A stretch of 64,000 nt of DNA from Pelomonas cellulosilytica (GCF_021353265.1 NZ_JAJTWU010000003.1:248001-312000); one strand, 5' to 3'; counted from the stretch's first letter, positions 25,228-34,647 are shown. Translations and numbers: made by a program. Notes: generated by a model not told the origin, from the sequence alone.

Positions 25228-26844
25228 TCAACGCGATCGGTCGACCGCCAGCTCGGCCACGGCGTCCGCCACGCTCCAGAACTGCCGCTCCTCGCGGCCA
25301 AGCCCGTACGGCGCGTTGACCCGCAGCAGTCCCCGCACCGGCTCCTTGACGCGGGCCAGCAGCAGCCGCTGGCCGCGCGAAGAGAGCCGCAGGTCCAGCT
25401 CCAGCAGGCACTCGAAAGCGGTGCTGTCCAGGTCGCTGCTCTCCTCCAAGCTCAGCACGAGCGTCGCCGCGCCGCTGGCGGTCAGCCGCCGGGCCGCCTC
25501 GGCCATCACACGCTCGGCGCTAGCAAAGAACAGCGGCTCCTGCGGCCGCAGGATCAGCGCGCCGGGCACGGGCTGGGCCTCCGGGTGCTCCGGCCGGTTG
25601 ACGAAATTGCGCGTGCCCGGCAGCGCGGCCAGTTCATGCAGCACCGGCTGGCTGAAGCGCCGCAGCGCCTCAACGATGGACAGCGCGATGGACGCCAGCA
25701 TGCCGTGTAGCACGCCCAACGCCAGCACCGCCACGACGGCGCCGACCACCAGCACGCGGTCGCGCCCGAGGTGCCAGGTGGCGAGCAGCGGCTGCGGCGA
25801 CAACGCATGCCACAGCGCCGCGACGACGGCGACCGCCAGCACCGGCCGCGGCAGCCATTGCAGCGCTGGCAACGCAAAAGCCATGGCCCCCGCAACGACG
25901 ATGCAGGCCACGACGCCCGCCCGCCGGCTCTGCGCGCCGGCGCCGTGGTTGGCCGCGCTGGCCGAGAAGCCGGCGCCGACGGGCATGCCCTGCAGCAGGC
26001 CACTGGCCAGGTTCGCGACGCCCAGCGCCAGCAGTTCCCGGTCCGCATCGAGCACATCACCGCGCCGCAGCGCCAGCGAGCGCATGCCGCCCCAGGACTC
26101 GGCGAACAGCAGCACCACCAGGCCCACCGCCAGTTCAGCCACGCGCAGCCAGTCGTCACTGTCCAGTTTCGGCACCTGAAACGACAGGCGTGGCGCCTCC
26201 ACTGCACCGACGACTGCGACACCTTGGGCGCCGAGATCGAAGCCCCAGGTCACGGCGACGGATGCCACCAGCGCGATCAGCGATGCCGGCAGCACCGGCC
26301 AGCGCCTGAGCAGCGCGATGAAGCCGGCACTGGCCACCGCCACCGCGAGACTCAGGCCGTGCCACTGTCGCCCCTGCCCGGCCACCCAGGCGAGCAGATG
26401 CAGCACGCCCAGGCCGGGCGGCGGGCGTAAGCCCAGCACGTCAGGCAGTTGCTTGATGACGATGGTCAGCGCCAGTGCGAAGGCAAAGCCGCGCAGCACC
26501 GGCCGCGAGACGAACGCTGACAGCTGCCCCTGGCGCGCGACGGCCAGCACCAGCAGCACGACTCCGGCCGCCAGCGTCAACGCCATCAGTGCCTCGACAT
26601 GCGCCATGCCGGTGAGCCCCGCCGCCGCGGCTGCCGCCACGCTGGCGCTGGACGACGTCGGCGACACGATGGCGTCGCGGCTGCGGCCCAGCAGCGCATA
26701 TATCGCCAGGCCGACGAGGCAGGCGATGAGGCCATGCGCCACCGGCAGGCGCGCGAGGCCCGCATAGGCCACGGCCTCCGGCAATAGCAGACCGGCCACG
26801 CACAGCCCGGCGACGAGATCGGCACGCAGCCGCGGCTCAGCCAT
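25228..26844 (-). CDS. SulP-family anion transporter with C-terminal STAS domain
   Basis: Inner-membrane SLC26/SulP transporter, about 538 aa from the ATG at 26844 (MAEPRLRADLVAG). Starts at 26859, 26880 or 26904 are possible and none has a strong ribosome site. The N-terminal motif LVAGLCVAGLLLPEAVAYAGLA is the SulP signature, and about 10-12 hydrophobic segments follow to residue 420. The C-terminal STAS domain contains SSDLDSTAFECLLELD. Substrates in the family include sulfate, bicarbonate and dicarboxylates; none can be assigned here. It is the last gene of the minus-strand run, 49 bases after the patatin gene. Confidence 0.9.
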   Translation of the reverse strand: MAEPRLRADLVAGLCVAGLLLPEAVAYAGLARLPVAHGLIACLVGLAIYALLGRSRDAIVSPTSSSASVAAAAAAGLTGMAHVEALMALTLAAGVVLLVLAVARQGQLSAFVSRPVLRGFAFALALTIVIKQLPDVLGLRPPPGLGVLHLLAWVAGQGRQWHGLSLAVAVASAGFIALLRRWPVLPASLIALVASVAVTWGFDLGAQGVAVVGAVEAPRLSFQVPKLDSDDWLRVAELAVGLVVLLFAESWGGMRSLALRRGDVLDADRELLALGVANLASGLLQGMPVGAGFSASAANHGAGAQSRRAGVVACIVVAGAMAFALPALQWLPRPVLAVAVVAALWHALSPQPLLATWHLGRDRVLVVGAVVAVLALGVLHGMLASIALSIVEALRRFSQPVLHELAALPGTRNFVNRPEHPEAQPVPGALILRPQEPLFFASAERVMAEAARRLTASGAATLVLSLEESSDLDSTAFECLLELDLRLSSRGQRLLLARVKEPVRGLLRVNAPYGLGREERQFWSVADAVAELAVDRSR

Positions 26845-26893
26845 GAGGCGCACCGTCATACGGCGCGAGGCGGCGCCCATGCGCCCTCGCGCA

Positions 26894-28012
26894 TCAGCGG
26901 CCATCCTCCACCGAATGCACGCGCATGCCCTGGCGGTCGCGCCAGGGTTCGCGCCAGGGCGCCCGGGCCAGCACGTGGCGGCCGTCCTTCAACCCGGCAG
27001 CCCAGCGCGCGCGCAGGCGTGTGTCGCTGAAGTCGATGTCGCGCCACGAGTCCTCGCCGGGCAGCGCCTGCATGATCAGGTGGACCACGTCGATGCGCGA
27101 CTCGCAGCCCAGTGCCAGCAACGCCTTGACGGCCGGATCGGCCGCCGTGCCGGCATCGAGCTTCTTGCCAAGCAGGCGCAACGCGCGACGCAGGTTCTGC
27201 ATGTGCTCGTGATCGCCCAGGTGCTCCAGGATGCGGCTGGCGTACTGGATGTCCTTGTAGCGGGTCAGCGTCTGGGACATCGTGTGTGGCGCGGCCTCGC
27301 TGGCGTCCCACAGGTCAACCATGAAGCACAGCGTGTCGCGGCGCTCGGCATCGTCGAGCATCACGTCCAGCGGCGTGTTGGAGTAAATACCGCCGTCCCA
27401 GAAGTGCTCGACCTGGCCACGGTGTTTCACCACCACCGGCGCGAAACCCGGCGGCAACGCACCACTGGCCATCACGTGCTCCGGGCCGATGAGGGTCTCT
27501 CCGTCGCGGTTGTCGAACAGCGCCAGCGCGCCCGAACGCACGTTGACGGCGCACAGCGTCAGCCGTGTCTCGCCGGCGGCGATGCGGTCGAAATCCACCA
27601 GCTCGCGCAGCGTGGCGGCCAGCGGCGAAGTGTCGTAGAAGCCCAGCTCCGTCAGCGGCGCGCGGCGGTTCATGTCCCAGGCCAGCGGGCCGCGCGGCCG
27701 GAAGAAGCCCGGGATGCCAGTCGTCAGCGTCTGCCAGGTCTGCCACGCCGCCGTGAACGGACTGGCCGGCAGGTGGAAGGACAGGCCCGGTTGCGTCACG
27801 CGGTCCCAGAAGCTGCGCAGCGCCTTGACGCGGTCGCCGGGCGCATTGCCGGCGATCAGCGCGGCGTTGATGGCGCCGATGGAGGTGCCGACCAGCCAGT
27901 CGGGCGGCAGCTCGGCGGATTCCAGCGCCTCGACGAACCCGGCCTGGTAGGCGCCCAGCGCACCACCGCCCTGGAACACGTAGACGGTCTGCGGCGCAGG
28001 TCGGCGCGACAT
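26894..28012 (-). CDS. Patatin-like phospholipase
   Basis: 372-aa lipid acyl hydrolase with a Ser-Asp dyad. The oxyanion loop FQGGGALGAYQAGF is at about 13-26, the nucleophile Ser44 lies in GTSIGAINA, and Asp206 in WDGGIYSNTP. The ATG at 28012 overlaps the glutathione-transferase stop as TGATG, fixing the start. No signal peptide is visible, so it is probably cytoplasmic or peripheral. It belongs to a run of overlapping genes with GST, a membrane protein, a Cys-cluster protein and a VOC protein. Membrane-lipid turnover or stress repair is a reasonable guess, not a demonstrated role. Confidence 0.92.
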   Translation of the reverse strand: MSRRPAPQTVYVFQGGGALGAYQAGFVEALESAELPPDWLVGTSIGAINAALIAGNAPGDRVKALRSFWDRVTQPGLSFHLPASPFTAAWQTWQTLTTGIPGFFRPRGPLAWDMNRRAPLTELGFYDTSPLAATLRELVDFDRIAAGETRLTLCAVNVRSGALALFDNRDGETLIGPEHVMASGALPPGFAPVVVKHRGQVEHFWDGGIYSNTPLDVMLDDAERRDTLCFMVDLWDASEAAPHTMSQTLTRYKDIQYASRILEHLGDHEHMQNLRRALRLLGKKLDAGTAADPAVKALLALGCESRIDVVHLIMQALPGEDSWRDIDFSDTRLRARWAAGLKDGRHVLARAPWREPWRDRQGMRVHSVEDGR

Positions 28013-28638
28013 CAGGCGAGCTGTGCCGTGTCGTCGCAGGGAATGGCGCGGAACACCGGCAGGGCCTCCACCGCAGACGCATGCGCGACGAGCCGCGCGA
28101 AGTCCGCCGCTGGCACCACCTCGGGCAGCATGAACTGCGTGAACGTCCACGCCACGCCCACCGTGATGCCCGACTGGCGCAACCCCGCCTCGGTCGTGTC
28201 GAGCGGCTGCGCGGCCAGCTCGGCATCCAGCTCGCCATAGGCCGCCGTGAGCTGACCCGTGACGCGATCCACCCAAGGCGCATGGCGCTTCTCGGCCGGG
28301 CGCAGACCGCGCTCGTAGACGATCTGCGCCGTTTTCTCGCAGGCTGCGAGCGCCAGACCGATCAGCCGCAGTTCACGCGTGAGCGCCGCGGGCGCAGGCG
28401 GCATCAGGCTGCGGCCGGCGAGCGCCTCGGCGTAGATGAGCATCAGCGTCGAGTCCATCAGCACCCGGCCGTCGTCGCAGACCAGCGTGGGCGCCTTGAC
28501 GACCGGGTTGATCTGCTGGAACGCGTCGAAGCCGCGGAACACGGAGATCGCCGCATGCTCGAACGGCAACCCGAGCAGCCGCATCGAGATCGCGACGCGG
28601 CGCACGAACGGTGAATCCAGCATGCCGATGAGCTTCAT
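28012..28638 (-). CDS. Glutathione S-transferase family protein
   Basis: 208-aa two-domain GST: an N-terminal thioredoxin-like domain (1-78) with SPFVRRVAISMRLLGLPFEH, the cis-proline region VVKAPTLVCDDG and the glutathione-contacting MDSTLMLIYAEA, then an all-helical C-terminal domain. A serine (Ser9, in DSPFVRR) stands where the catalytic Ser/Cys/Tyr usually lies. The substrate is unknown. Both ends overlap neighbours by a few bases (ATGA with the upstream gene, TGATG with patatin), so expression is coupled. Confidence 0.9.
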   Translation of the reverse strand: MKLIGMLDSPFVRRVAISMRLLGLPFEHAAISVFRGFDAFQQINPVVKAPTLVCDDGRVLMDSTLMLIYAEALAGRSLMPPAPAALTRELRLIGLALAACEKTAQIVYERGLRPAEKRHAPWVDRVTGQLTAAYGELDAELAAQPLDTTEAGLRQSGITVGVAWTFTQFMLPEVVPAADFARLVAHASAVEALPVFRAIPCDDTAQLA

Positions 28639-29180
28639 GGGGCGTCCTTCTTTTCCTGAGCGGCGAGCTCCACGCCCTGCTCGCGCAGCAGCCGGTCGGC
28701 CACCTCGCGGCCATGGCGGCGTTCGAGTTCTGCATGCATCACGCGGTTGTAGCCGTCGGCGTAGGCCTGCAGCAGCGGCGTGGGCGTCTGGCCCTTGTGC
28801 ACGATCACGAGCCCGTAGCGCTGCTTCAGCCGCGCGGCGCGTGCCGCATCGGCCTTCGCCGGCACCGGGCCGTAGACGAGCAGTTGCGCGAGGCCGGCCT
28901 CGATGTCCAGCCGCGCCTTCGCCTCGCCGCGCTCGGCCACCGCCACCGGGTTGCCCAGCCGCAGGTCGATCGTGCCGATCAGCTGCGGCTCAGGCTTGGG
29001 CGTGCCGCCCTTGATGACGCCGAACTTGTTGAACATCACGAAGACGACGCCAGCGGCCACTAGGCCGCTGCCGATGGCCAGGGCGCGAATGCCCCGGCGC
29101 GGGCGGCGCCAGCCACCGCCTTGCAGCTCGTCGGCCAGGGCCACCATCTGGGGGGATTTCGCGGATTCCATGGAATGCAT
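28635..29180 (-). CDS. Hypothetical single-pass membrane protein in the VOC-GST-patatin operon
   Basis: 181 aa, not recognised. The ATG at 29180 overlaps the preceding stop as TGATG; a second ATG at 29171 is possible. A cytoplasmic basic segment (GGWRRPRRG) leads to one membrane helix (about 32-50, RALAIGSGLVAAGVVFVMF). The remaining 130 residues, probably periplasmic, have LIGTIDLRLGN and QLLVYGPVPAKADAARAARLKQRYG, then a charged helical tail. There are no cysteines and no catalytic motif. It overlaps the GST start by four bases. Its place suggests a helper for a membrane-linked detoxification or lipid function, which is inference only. Confidence 0.7.
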   Translation of the reverse strand: MHSMESAKSPQMVALADELQGGGWRRPRRGIRALAIGSGLVAAGVVFVMFNKFGVIKGGTPKPEPQLIGTIDLRLGNPVAVAERGEAKARLDIEAGLAQLLVYGPVPAKADAARAARLKQRYGLVIVHKGQTPTPLLQAYADGYNRVMHAELERRHGREVADRLLREQGVELAAQEKKDAP

Positions 29181-29707
29181 CAGTGAGCGGAGCCACGATT
29201 CTCGGCCAGCGGCGCCAGCGCCGCCTGCACACGGGCCTGCCACGCCGCCAGCTCGGCCGCCGTCCAGTCGGGCCAGGCCTCGGCGTGCGACGCGAGCGCC
29301 TCGGCCAGCCGGGCCAGCTCGTCGCGGCCGGTCAGCGTCGCGGCAAGGCTCAGCCGCGCCAGCCATTCCTGCACGGTCCGCATGCGCGGGTAGGCCGCGA
29401 ACAGCCAGCGCGCCACGTCGGGCCGCGCGCGCCAATCGGCACTGCCGAAGCGGGCCACGGCCAGCGCCGTGAGCCGCTGCCCGGCGCCTAGACAGTCGAA
29501 CGCGACGCAGCCGGGAAAGCCGCGTTCGATCAGCACGCCATGGATGCCGCAGCGGAAGTCGGCGCACAGGTGGCCGCAGGGCGTCTCAGCCGGCTTGTCG
29601 AAGCCGAAGCCCTGCACCGCGTCGAACGGCGGTACGACGCAGCACAGCGCCGCGCAGGCGGAGCAGTCGGCCTTCAGGTGGGCGGGCAGGCTCGGGGTGC
29701 CGGTCAC
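29180..29707 (-). CDS. Cysteine-cluster (YkgJ-like) protein
   Basis: 175 aa. The N-terminal third carries nine cysteines: Cys15, 18, 22, 23, 44, 48, 53, 67 and 72, in the pattern CSACAALCC, CGHLCADFRC, GCVAFDC. This resembles the YkgJ zinc/iron-sulfur cluster family and the head of some actinobacterial pentapeptide-repeat proteins (FRCGIH, RGFPGC, DCLGAGQ). The rest is alpha-helical. The start is a GTG at 29707 forming a GTGA overlap with the VOC gene; no in-frame ATG precedes the first cysteines. Metal binding is likely; function is unknown. Confidence 0.8.
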   Translation of the reverse strand: MTGTPSLPAHLKADCSACAALCCVVPPFDAVQGFGFDKPAETPCGHLCADFRCGIHGVLIERGFPGCVAFDCLGAGQRLTALAVARFGSADWRARPDVARWLFAAYPRMRTVQEWLARLSLAATLTGRDELARLAEALASHAEAWPDWTAAELAAWQARVQAALAPLAENRGSAH

Positions 29708-30126
29708 TTCGCGTCCGCGGACACGCCGACCATCCAGCCTACGCCGAAGCGGTCGTTCACCATGCCGAACAGCGGCGCCCAGAAGGTGCGGGCCAGCGGC
29801 ATCGTCACGCGACCGCCATCGGCCAGCGCAGCGAAGGCCTCGCGGGCGGCGTCCTCGTCCGGGCAGTCCAGCGACAGCGAGAAGCCGTTGAACGCCGGCG
29901 CACCGCTGCACATACCGTCAGAGACCATGACCAGCGCGCCGCCGATGTGCAGCGACGCATGCATGACCTTGTCTTCCGCGCCCGGCGGCAGCGTGCCGGG
30001 CGGCAGCGGTTCGGGGCTTTCGGCGTAGCGCATGAGGAACTCCACCCGGGCGCCCAGCGCCTGCTGGTAGAACTCAATGGCCTCATCGCAACGGCCGTCG
30101 AAGAACAGGTAGGGCTCGATTTTCAT
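29704..30126 (-). CDS. VOC-family (PhnB-like) glyoxalase-fold protein
   Basis: 140-aa protein of the vicinal-oxygen-chelate superfamily, PhnB/YjdN subgroup. Typical segments are IEPYLFFDGRCDEAIEFYQQALGA, MHASLHIGGALVMVSDG and FWAPLFGMVNDRFGVGWMV. AAGGAG eight bases before ATG sets the start. It is the first gene of the overlapped five-gene group running to patatin and probably on to SulP, 62 bases downstream of the M16 peptidase gene. A detoxifying or binding role cannot be specified. Confidence 0.88.
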   Translation of the reverse strand: MKIEPYLFFDGRCDEAIEFYQQALGARVEFLMRYAESPEPLPPGTLPPGAEDKVMHASLHIGGALVMVSDGMCSGAPAFNGFSLSLDCPDEDAAREAFAALADGGRVTMPLARTFWAPLFGMVNDRFGVGWMVGVSADAK

Positions 30127-30188
30127 GGGGTCTCCTTGGGGCGCGGGATAACGACTCTATGCCACGGTGCCGGGGCAGGGCCAGATGT

Positions 30189-32975
30189 TCAAGGCTTGAA
30201 GTCGCCAGCGGTCGAGATGACGAAATGCGCCGCCTGGATGTGGCGGCGCCAGGCCTCGTTGGCCTGCTCCACGGTCACGGCGGCGAGCTGGTCGTCATGG
30301 CGCTGCGCGGAGGCCCAGGTCCTGCCCCGCTCGGCGAGGGTGAGCAGGCCGCCGGCCAGGGCGCCCAGATCTGCACGCGACTGCTTGCGGCCTTCGAGGA
30401 TGTCCTCCTTCGCGCGCGCCAGCTCGGCGGCCGTCACGCCGTCCCGGGCCATCCGGGCCACCTCCTCCTGCACGACGGCGACGACGCGATTGCGCTTGTC
30501 CGGCGCATAGCTGGCCTGGATCGCGAAGCTGCCGTCGTTGCCCCAGAAACCTGCCGACAGGCTGGCGCCGATGCCGTAGGTCAGCCCCTCCTTCTGGCGC
30601 ACACGCTCGGACAGGCGGCTCTCCAGCCCGCCACCGCCGAAGATGTGCACGGCCAGCTCCAGCGCTGGGTAGTCGGCGTCCTCGCTGTTCAGCGGCAGCG
30701 TCTGGTGCATGCGGACGATGGCGTTGGCCTTGTCGCGGGCAATCGCGTCGAAGCGCGCCGGCGGAATGTCCACGTGCTGCGGCACGTAGCGCACGAAACG
30801 CGGGGCTGCGGGCTTCTTCCAGTCGCCGAAGAGCTGATCCACCTCGGCACCCAGCCCATCGGGCAGCGCCCCCACCGCGCTGACCTGCGCATCGTCGGCG
30901 CTCCAGTAGTCGGCGTAGAAGTGCTTGACGTCGTCCAGCGTCGTGGCCTTGAGCTCGGCGATGCGCTCGTCCACACCCATCACGTAGTCCGGATCGCCCA
31001 GCTGGACGCCACGCGCCCGGTTGTAGTGGGCACGCGTGGCCTCCTGGCGCAGCACGCCGGGTTCCTGGCGCGAGGCCTCGATGCCCGCGATGCCGGCCTT
31101 GATTTCGCGGTCAAAGGCGTCCTGCGGCAGCGTCGGCCGGCGCAGCACATCTGCCAGCACACGCATCGCAGGCAGCAGCGTGTCGCGCTCGGCAGTGAGG
31201 AAGATCGTCGCTCCCTGGTCGTAGCTGGAGACGCTGAAGCCCGCCCGCAGCTTGATGAGCGCGTCCTGCAGCTGCTGCTTCGTGTAGCCGGCGCTGCCTT
31301 CGCTCATCAGCGAACCGATGAAGCTGGTGCCGTTGCGCACGAAGGTGGCCCGGCGCTCGCCCCAGCGCAGCTGCATCTGCAGCACCACCGTGTTGCCGCG
31401 CGTCTGCTTCTGCAGTGTGTGCAGCGCGATGCCGCTCGGCAGCGTCGTGCGCACGGTGCGCGACTCCAGCACGGCCGGCACGGGCGCCAGTTGCTCGCCG
31501 GCCTCCAGCTTGGGCGGGCCCTGCAACGTGGCGAGCCGCTCCGCCAGTGGCGGCGCCGCGGGGATCTCGACGCGCTCCACGCTGCTGGCCGGCAGGTAGC
31601 GGCCCAGTGTGCGGTTGGCCGGGCGGAAGTAGGCGGTGCGCACGCGCTCCACGTCGGCAAGCGTGACCTTGGGGATGTCCTCCATCAGCTGGAACAGCAG
31701 CCGCCAGTCGCCGGCCGCGATGAGGCTGGAGATCTGCTGGATCAGCGCCTCGGGGTTCTTCATCTGCTGACGGTAGCTGTTGACAGCGATGTCGCGCACG
31801 CGCGCCAATTCGCCTTCTTCGAACGGCTTCGTCGTGCGCCCCTCGGCCAAGTCCAGCAACAGCGTCTCGACACGGGACACATCGGCATCCGGCGCCAGCA
31901 CGGCATAAGCATTGGCGATGCCCGGCTCCACGCCGCCCGAGCCGCCCAGGCCCGCCGCGATGGCCAGCTTGGGCTCGATGAGCTGCTTGTAGATCTGGCC
32001 GCTGGGCTGCAGCGTCATCAGCAGGCCGTAGACGATGAGGGCCGCCGTGTCCGGGTGGGTCACGGCCGGCACGTGGTAGGCCGCCAGCAAGATGGGCTGG
32101 CCACCTACGCGACGCACGACGACCGAGCGCTCGCCATCCTGTGCAGGCTCCACCGTGTAGGGCTGGGGCAGCGGCGTGGCCGGGTTGGCCAGCGGACCGA
32201 ACTGGCGCGCGATGAGCGCCAGCGTGGCGGCCTTGTCGAAGGCGCCGGCAATCAGCAGCGTCGCGTTGTCGGGCCGGTAGTAGCGCTTGTAGAAGGCCTG
32301 CAGCTTCTCGATCGGCACGTTCTCGATGTCGCTCTTGGGCCCGATCGTCGCGTGGCCGTAAGGGTGCCAGGCGAAGGCCGCCGCGTTGACGCGCTGAGCG
32401 AGCACGGCGAACGGCTGGTTCTCGCCGCGCTCGAACTCGTTGCGCACGACCGTCATCTCGGTGTCGAGGTCGGCCTTGGCCACGCGGCTGTGCAGCATGC
32501 GGTCGGCCTCCAGGTCGAGCAGGAAGGCCAGCGTGTCGGCATTCGCGTTGAAGCTCGCGAAGTAGTTCGTGCGGTCGGCGGTCGTCGTGCCGTTGAAGCG
32601 CACGCCGCGCTGCGCCATCTGGCCGGGGATGTCCTTCTGCCGCTCCGTGCCCTTGAACAGCAGGTGCTCCAGCAAGTGGGCCATGCCGTACTCGCCGGGC
32701 GACTCATGGCGGCTGCCGACGCGGTAGGTGATGTTGACGGTCGTGGTGGTCTGCGTGTCGTCGGGAAACAGCAACAACTGCAGGCCGTTAGGCAGCCGGT
32801 ACTCCTCGATGCCACCCAATTCACGGACCAGCGCCGGCGCCACGGCGGGCGCTGCCACCGGCCTGGCCACGGCCTTGGCCGCAGGCCGGAGAGGTGTGGC
32901 TTGCGCGGTTTGCGCCTGAAGCGGCCCCACGGCCAGCACGCAGACGAGGGCCAGGCCGATTCGCGAAAAGCTCAT
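30189..32975 (-). CDS. M16-family (pitrilysin-type) zinc peptidase, exported
   Basis: 928-aa two-halved insulinase-type peptidase with a signal peptide (about 1-22, LALVCVLAVGPLQAQ), so probably periplasmic. The inverted zinc motif HLLEH lies at 100-104 in MAHLLEHLLFKGT; the distal glutamate is probably in TVVRNEFERGEN near residue 183. The C-terminal half is the usual inactive repeat, with LTYGIGASLSAGFWG near the end. GGAG precedes the ATG by seven bases. It is separated from the upstream kinase gene by 115 bases, which hold two inverted repeats but no recognisable T-run terminator. Confidence 0.93.
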   Translation of the reverse strand: MSFSRIGLALVCVLAVGPLQAQTAQATPLRPAAKAVARPVAAPAVAPALVRELGGIEEYRLPNGLQLLLFPDDTQTTTTVNITYRVGSRHESPGEYGMAHLLEHLLFKGTERQKDIPGQMAQRGVRFNGTTTADRTNYFASFNANADTLAFLLDLEADRMLHSRVAKADLDTEMTVVRNEFERGENQPFAVLAQRVNAAAFAWHPYGHATIGPKSDIENVPIEKLQAFYKRYYRPDNATLLIAGAFDKAATLALIARQFGPLANPATPLPQPYTVEPAQDGERSVVVRRVGGQPILLAAYHVPAVTHPDTAALIVYGLLMTLQPSGQIYKQLIEPKLAIAAGLGGSGGVEPGIANAYAVLAPDADVSRVETLLLDLAEGRTTKPFEEGELARVRDIAVNSYRQQMKNPEALIQQISSLIAAGDWRLLFQLMEDIPKVTLADVERVRTAYFRPANRTLGRYLPASSVERVEIPAAPPLAERLATLQGPPKLEAGEQLAPVPAVLESRTVRTTLPSGIALHTLQKQTRGNTVVLQMQLRWGERRATFVRNGTSFIGSLMSEGSAGYTKQQLQDALIKLRAGFSVSSYDQGATIFLTAERDTLLPAMRVLADVLRRPTLPQDAFDREIKAGIAGIEASRQEPGVLRQEATRAHYNRARGVQLGDPDYVMGVDERIAELKATTLDDVKHFYADYWSADDAQVSAVGALPDGLGAEVDQLFGDWKKPAAPRFVRYVPQHVDIPPARFDAIARDKANAIVRMHQTLPLNSEDADYPALELAVHIFGGGGLESRLSERVRQKEGLTYGIGASLSAGFWGNDGSFAIQASYAPDKRNRVVAVVQEEVARMARDGVTAAELARAKEDILEGRKQSRADLGALAGGLLTLAERGRTWASAQRHDDQLAAVTVEQANEAWRRHIQAAHFVISTAGDFKP

Positions 32976-33044
32976 TCAAGTCTCCGGGGATGCCGGCTGA
33001 GCCGGTCGCTTGGGGTGAAGAGGGGCGGATTTTGACCGCTGTGC

Positions 33045-33072
33045 GCAGCGGCGCTGCCATCGGCCGCGATGG
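33045..33072. other. Two adjacent inverted repeats between the hybrid kinase gene and the M16 gene
   Basis: GCAGC-GGC-GCTGC (33045-33057) and CCATCG-GCCG-CGATGG (33057-33072) are perfect stems placed back to back just past the kinase stop codon. They may stabilise the 3' end or contribute to Rho-type termination; there is no U-tract. Confidence 0.35.
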
Positions 33073-33090
33073 GTATGTCGGCGATGGACG

Positions 33091-34647
33091 CTACAGCCCC
33101 GCCAGCAGCGCCTCGACCGCATCGCTGCCCGCTGGCTTGGTGAGGTGTACATCGAACCCCGCCGCGCGCGAGCGGCGGCGGTCTTCCTGTGAACCCCAAC
33201 CCGTCACGGCCACCAGCAGCGTGCCCGCGAAGCGGGGGTCTTGCCGCAGCCGGGTGGCGAATTCATGTCCGTCCATACCCGGCATGCCGATGTCGCAGAA
33301 CACCGCCTCGGGCAGCAGGTCGTCGGCCGCGGACAGGCCGGCCGCGCCGGTGTGCTCGATGCGCACCTCGTGCCCGCCCAGCGCCAGCAGCATGCCCAGC
33401 GCATCCGCGGCGTCCTCGTTGTCGTCCACCACCAGGATGCGCAGCGCGCGGGGCGCCACGACCGGAGCGCCCCCGGCCTCGGCCTCCGTCGGGCCACGGC
33501 CTTCGCGCTGCAGCAACGGCAGGCGGATGGTGAAGACACTGCCTTTCCCCGCACCTGCGCTCGCCGCCGTCACGTCGCCGCCGTGCAGCGACACCAGGCT
33601 CTTGACCAGCGCCAGCCCGATGCCCAGCCCGCCCTGCGCGCGCTCCAACGACCGGTTGACCTGGGCGAACATGTCGAACACCCGCGTGATCATGTCCGCC
33701 GGCAGCCCCACGCCGCTGTCGGCGACCGACAGCACCGCCTCATGCCCGCAGCGACCGAGCGTGATGGCGATGTGCCCCCCATCCGGCGTGTACTTGGCGG
33801 CGTTGTTGATCAGGTTGCTGAGCGACTGCGACAACCGCGTGGGGTCACCGTCCACCTCCAGCGGCTCGTCGGGCATGTCCACATCCACCTGGTGACCGCC
33901 GCGCGCGATCAGTGGCGCGCAGGCCTCCAGCGCCGAGTCCACCACCTGGCGCAGGTCCAGCGGTCCGCGCTGGAGCACCAACTTGCCGGTGGAGATGCGC
34001 GACACCTCCAGCAGGTCGTCGATGAGGTGCAGCAGCTGATTAAGTTGCCGCTCCATCATGTCGGTGACGTGTTTCATGCGCGCCGCCTCGGGCGGCATCC
34101 GCACCAACAGTTGCAGTCCGGTGCGGATGGGCGCGAGCGGGTTGCGCAGCTCGTGGGCCAGCGTGGCGAGGAACTCGTCCTTGCGCTGGTCGGCCTGGCG
34201 CAGCGGGCGTTCGGCCTGCAGCAGCGACTCGATCTGGTCGCGGATCTGGTACTGCCAGCGCCTGCCGCGCAGCGCCGTCATCACGGCACTCACCATCGCG
34301 CGGGCCGAGGTGGGCCGGTCCAGCACCGTCAGGTTGAACAGGTCGCCTCCATGCGCCGGCGACTGCAGGCCCTGGCGGCACATCGCGAGCACTGGCAGGT
34401 TCGACCACGCCGGCTGTGTGTCCAGCGCGTGCTTGAGCGCTCCGAATCCTGGGTCGGCCAGCGTTACGTCGGTCACCATCAGCGCTCCGGCGCCTTCGCG
34501 GATCAAGGCCTCGGCCTGCCGGAATCCAGACGCTACGACGTCCTCGATGCCCGCGGCGCCTAGCAGCCGGTGCGTCACCTCGGCGTCGCGCGAGGTGGGT
34601 GCGAGAACGATGACCCGCTCGCTGTACGACGGCTCAGACGACTGCAT
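33091..34647 (-). CDS. Hybrid sensor kinase with N- and C-terminal receiver-like domains
   Basis: 518 aa, soluble. The N-terminal receiver-like domain (about 10-125) has Asp60 (LMVTDVTLAD) but lacks the usual acidic pair, so it may not be phosphorylated. The HisKA box has His165 (ATLAHELRNPLAPIRTG), the ATPase has INNAAKYTPDGG and GGLGIGLALV, and the C-terminal receiver has DDNED and Asp452 (FCDIGMPGMDG). The start (MQSSEPSYSERV) overlaps the end of the kaiC-like gene by 14 bases. No transmembrane segment is present, so the input is cytoplasmic and probably comes from the KaiC-like partner. Confidence 0.9.
   Translation of the reverse strand: MQSSEPSYSERVIVLAPTSRDAEVTHRLLGAAGIEDVVASGFRQAEALIREGAGALMVTDVTLADPGFGALKHALDTQPAWSNLPVLAMCRQGLQSPAHGGDLFNLTVLDRPTSARAMVSAVMTALRGRRWQYQIRDQIESLLQAERPLRQADQRKDEFLATLAHELRNPLAPIRTGLQLLVRMPPEAARMKHVTDMMERQLNQLLHLIDDLLEVSRISTGKLVLQRGPLDLRQVVDSALEACAPLIARGGHQVDVDMPDEPLEVDGDPTRLSQSLSNLINNAAKYTPDGGHIAITLGRCGHEAVLSVADSGVGLPADMITRVFDMFAQVNRSLERAQGGLGIGLALVKSLVSLHGGDVTAASAGAGKGSVFTIRLPLLQREGRGPTEAEAGGAPVVAPRALRILVVDDNEDAADALGMLLALGGHEVRIEHTGAAGLSAADDLLPEAVFCDIGMPGMDGHEFATRLRQDPRFAGTLLVAVTGWGSQEDRRRSRAAGFDVHLTKPAGSDAVEALLAGL

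Noticed and set aside
30159..33035. A 958-codon plus-strand open frame opposite the M16 peptidase.
   Set aside because: Same reason: no domain, Gln/His/Arg-rich shadow of a real coding sequence.
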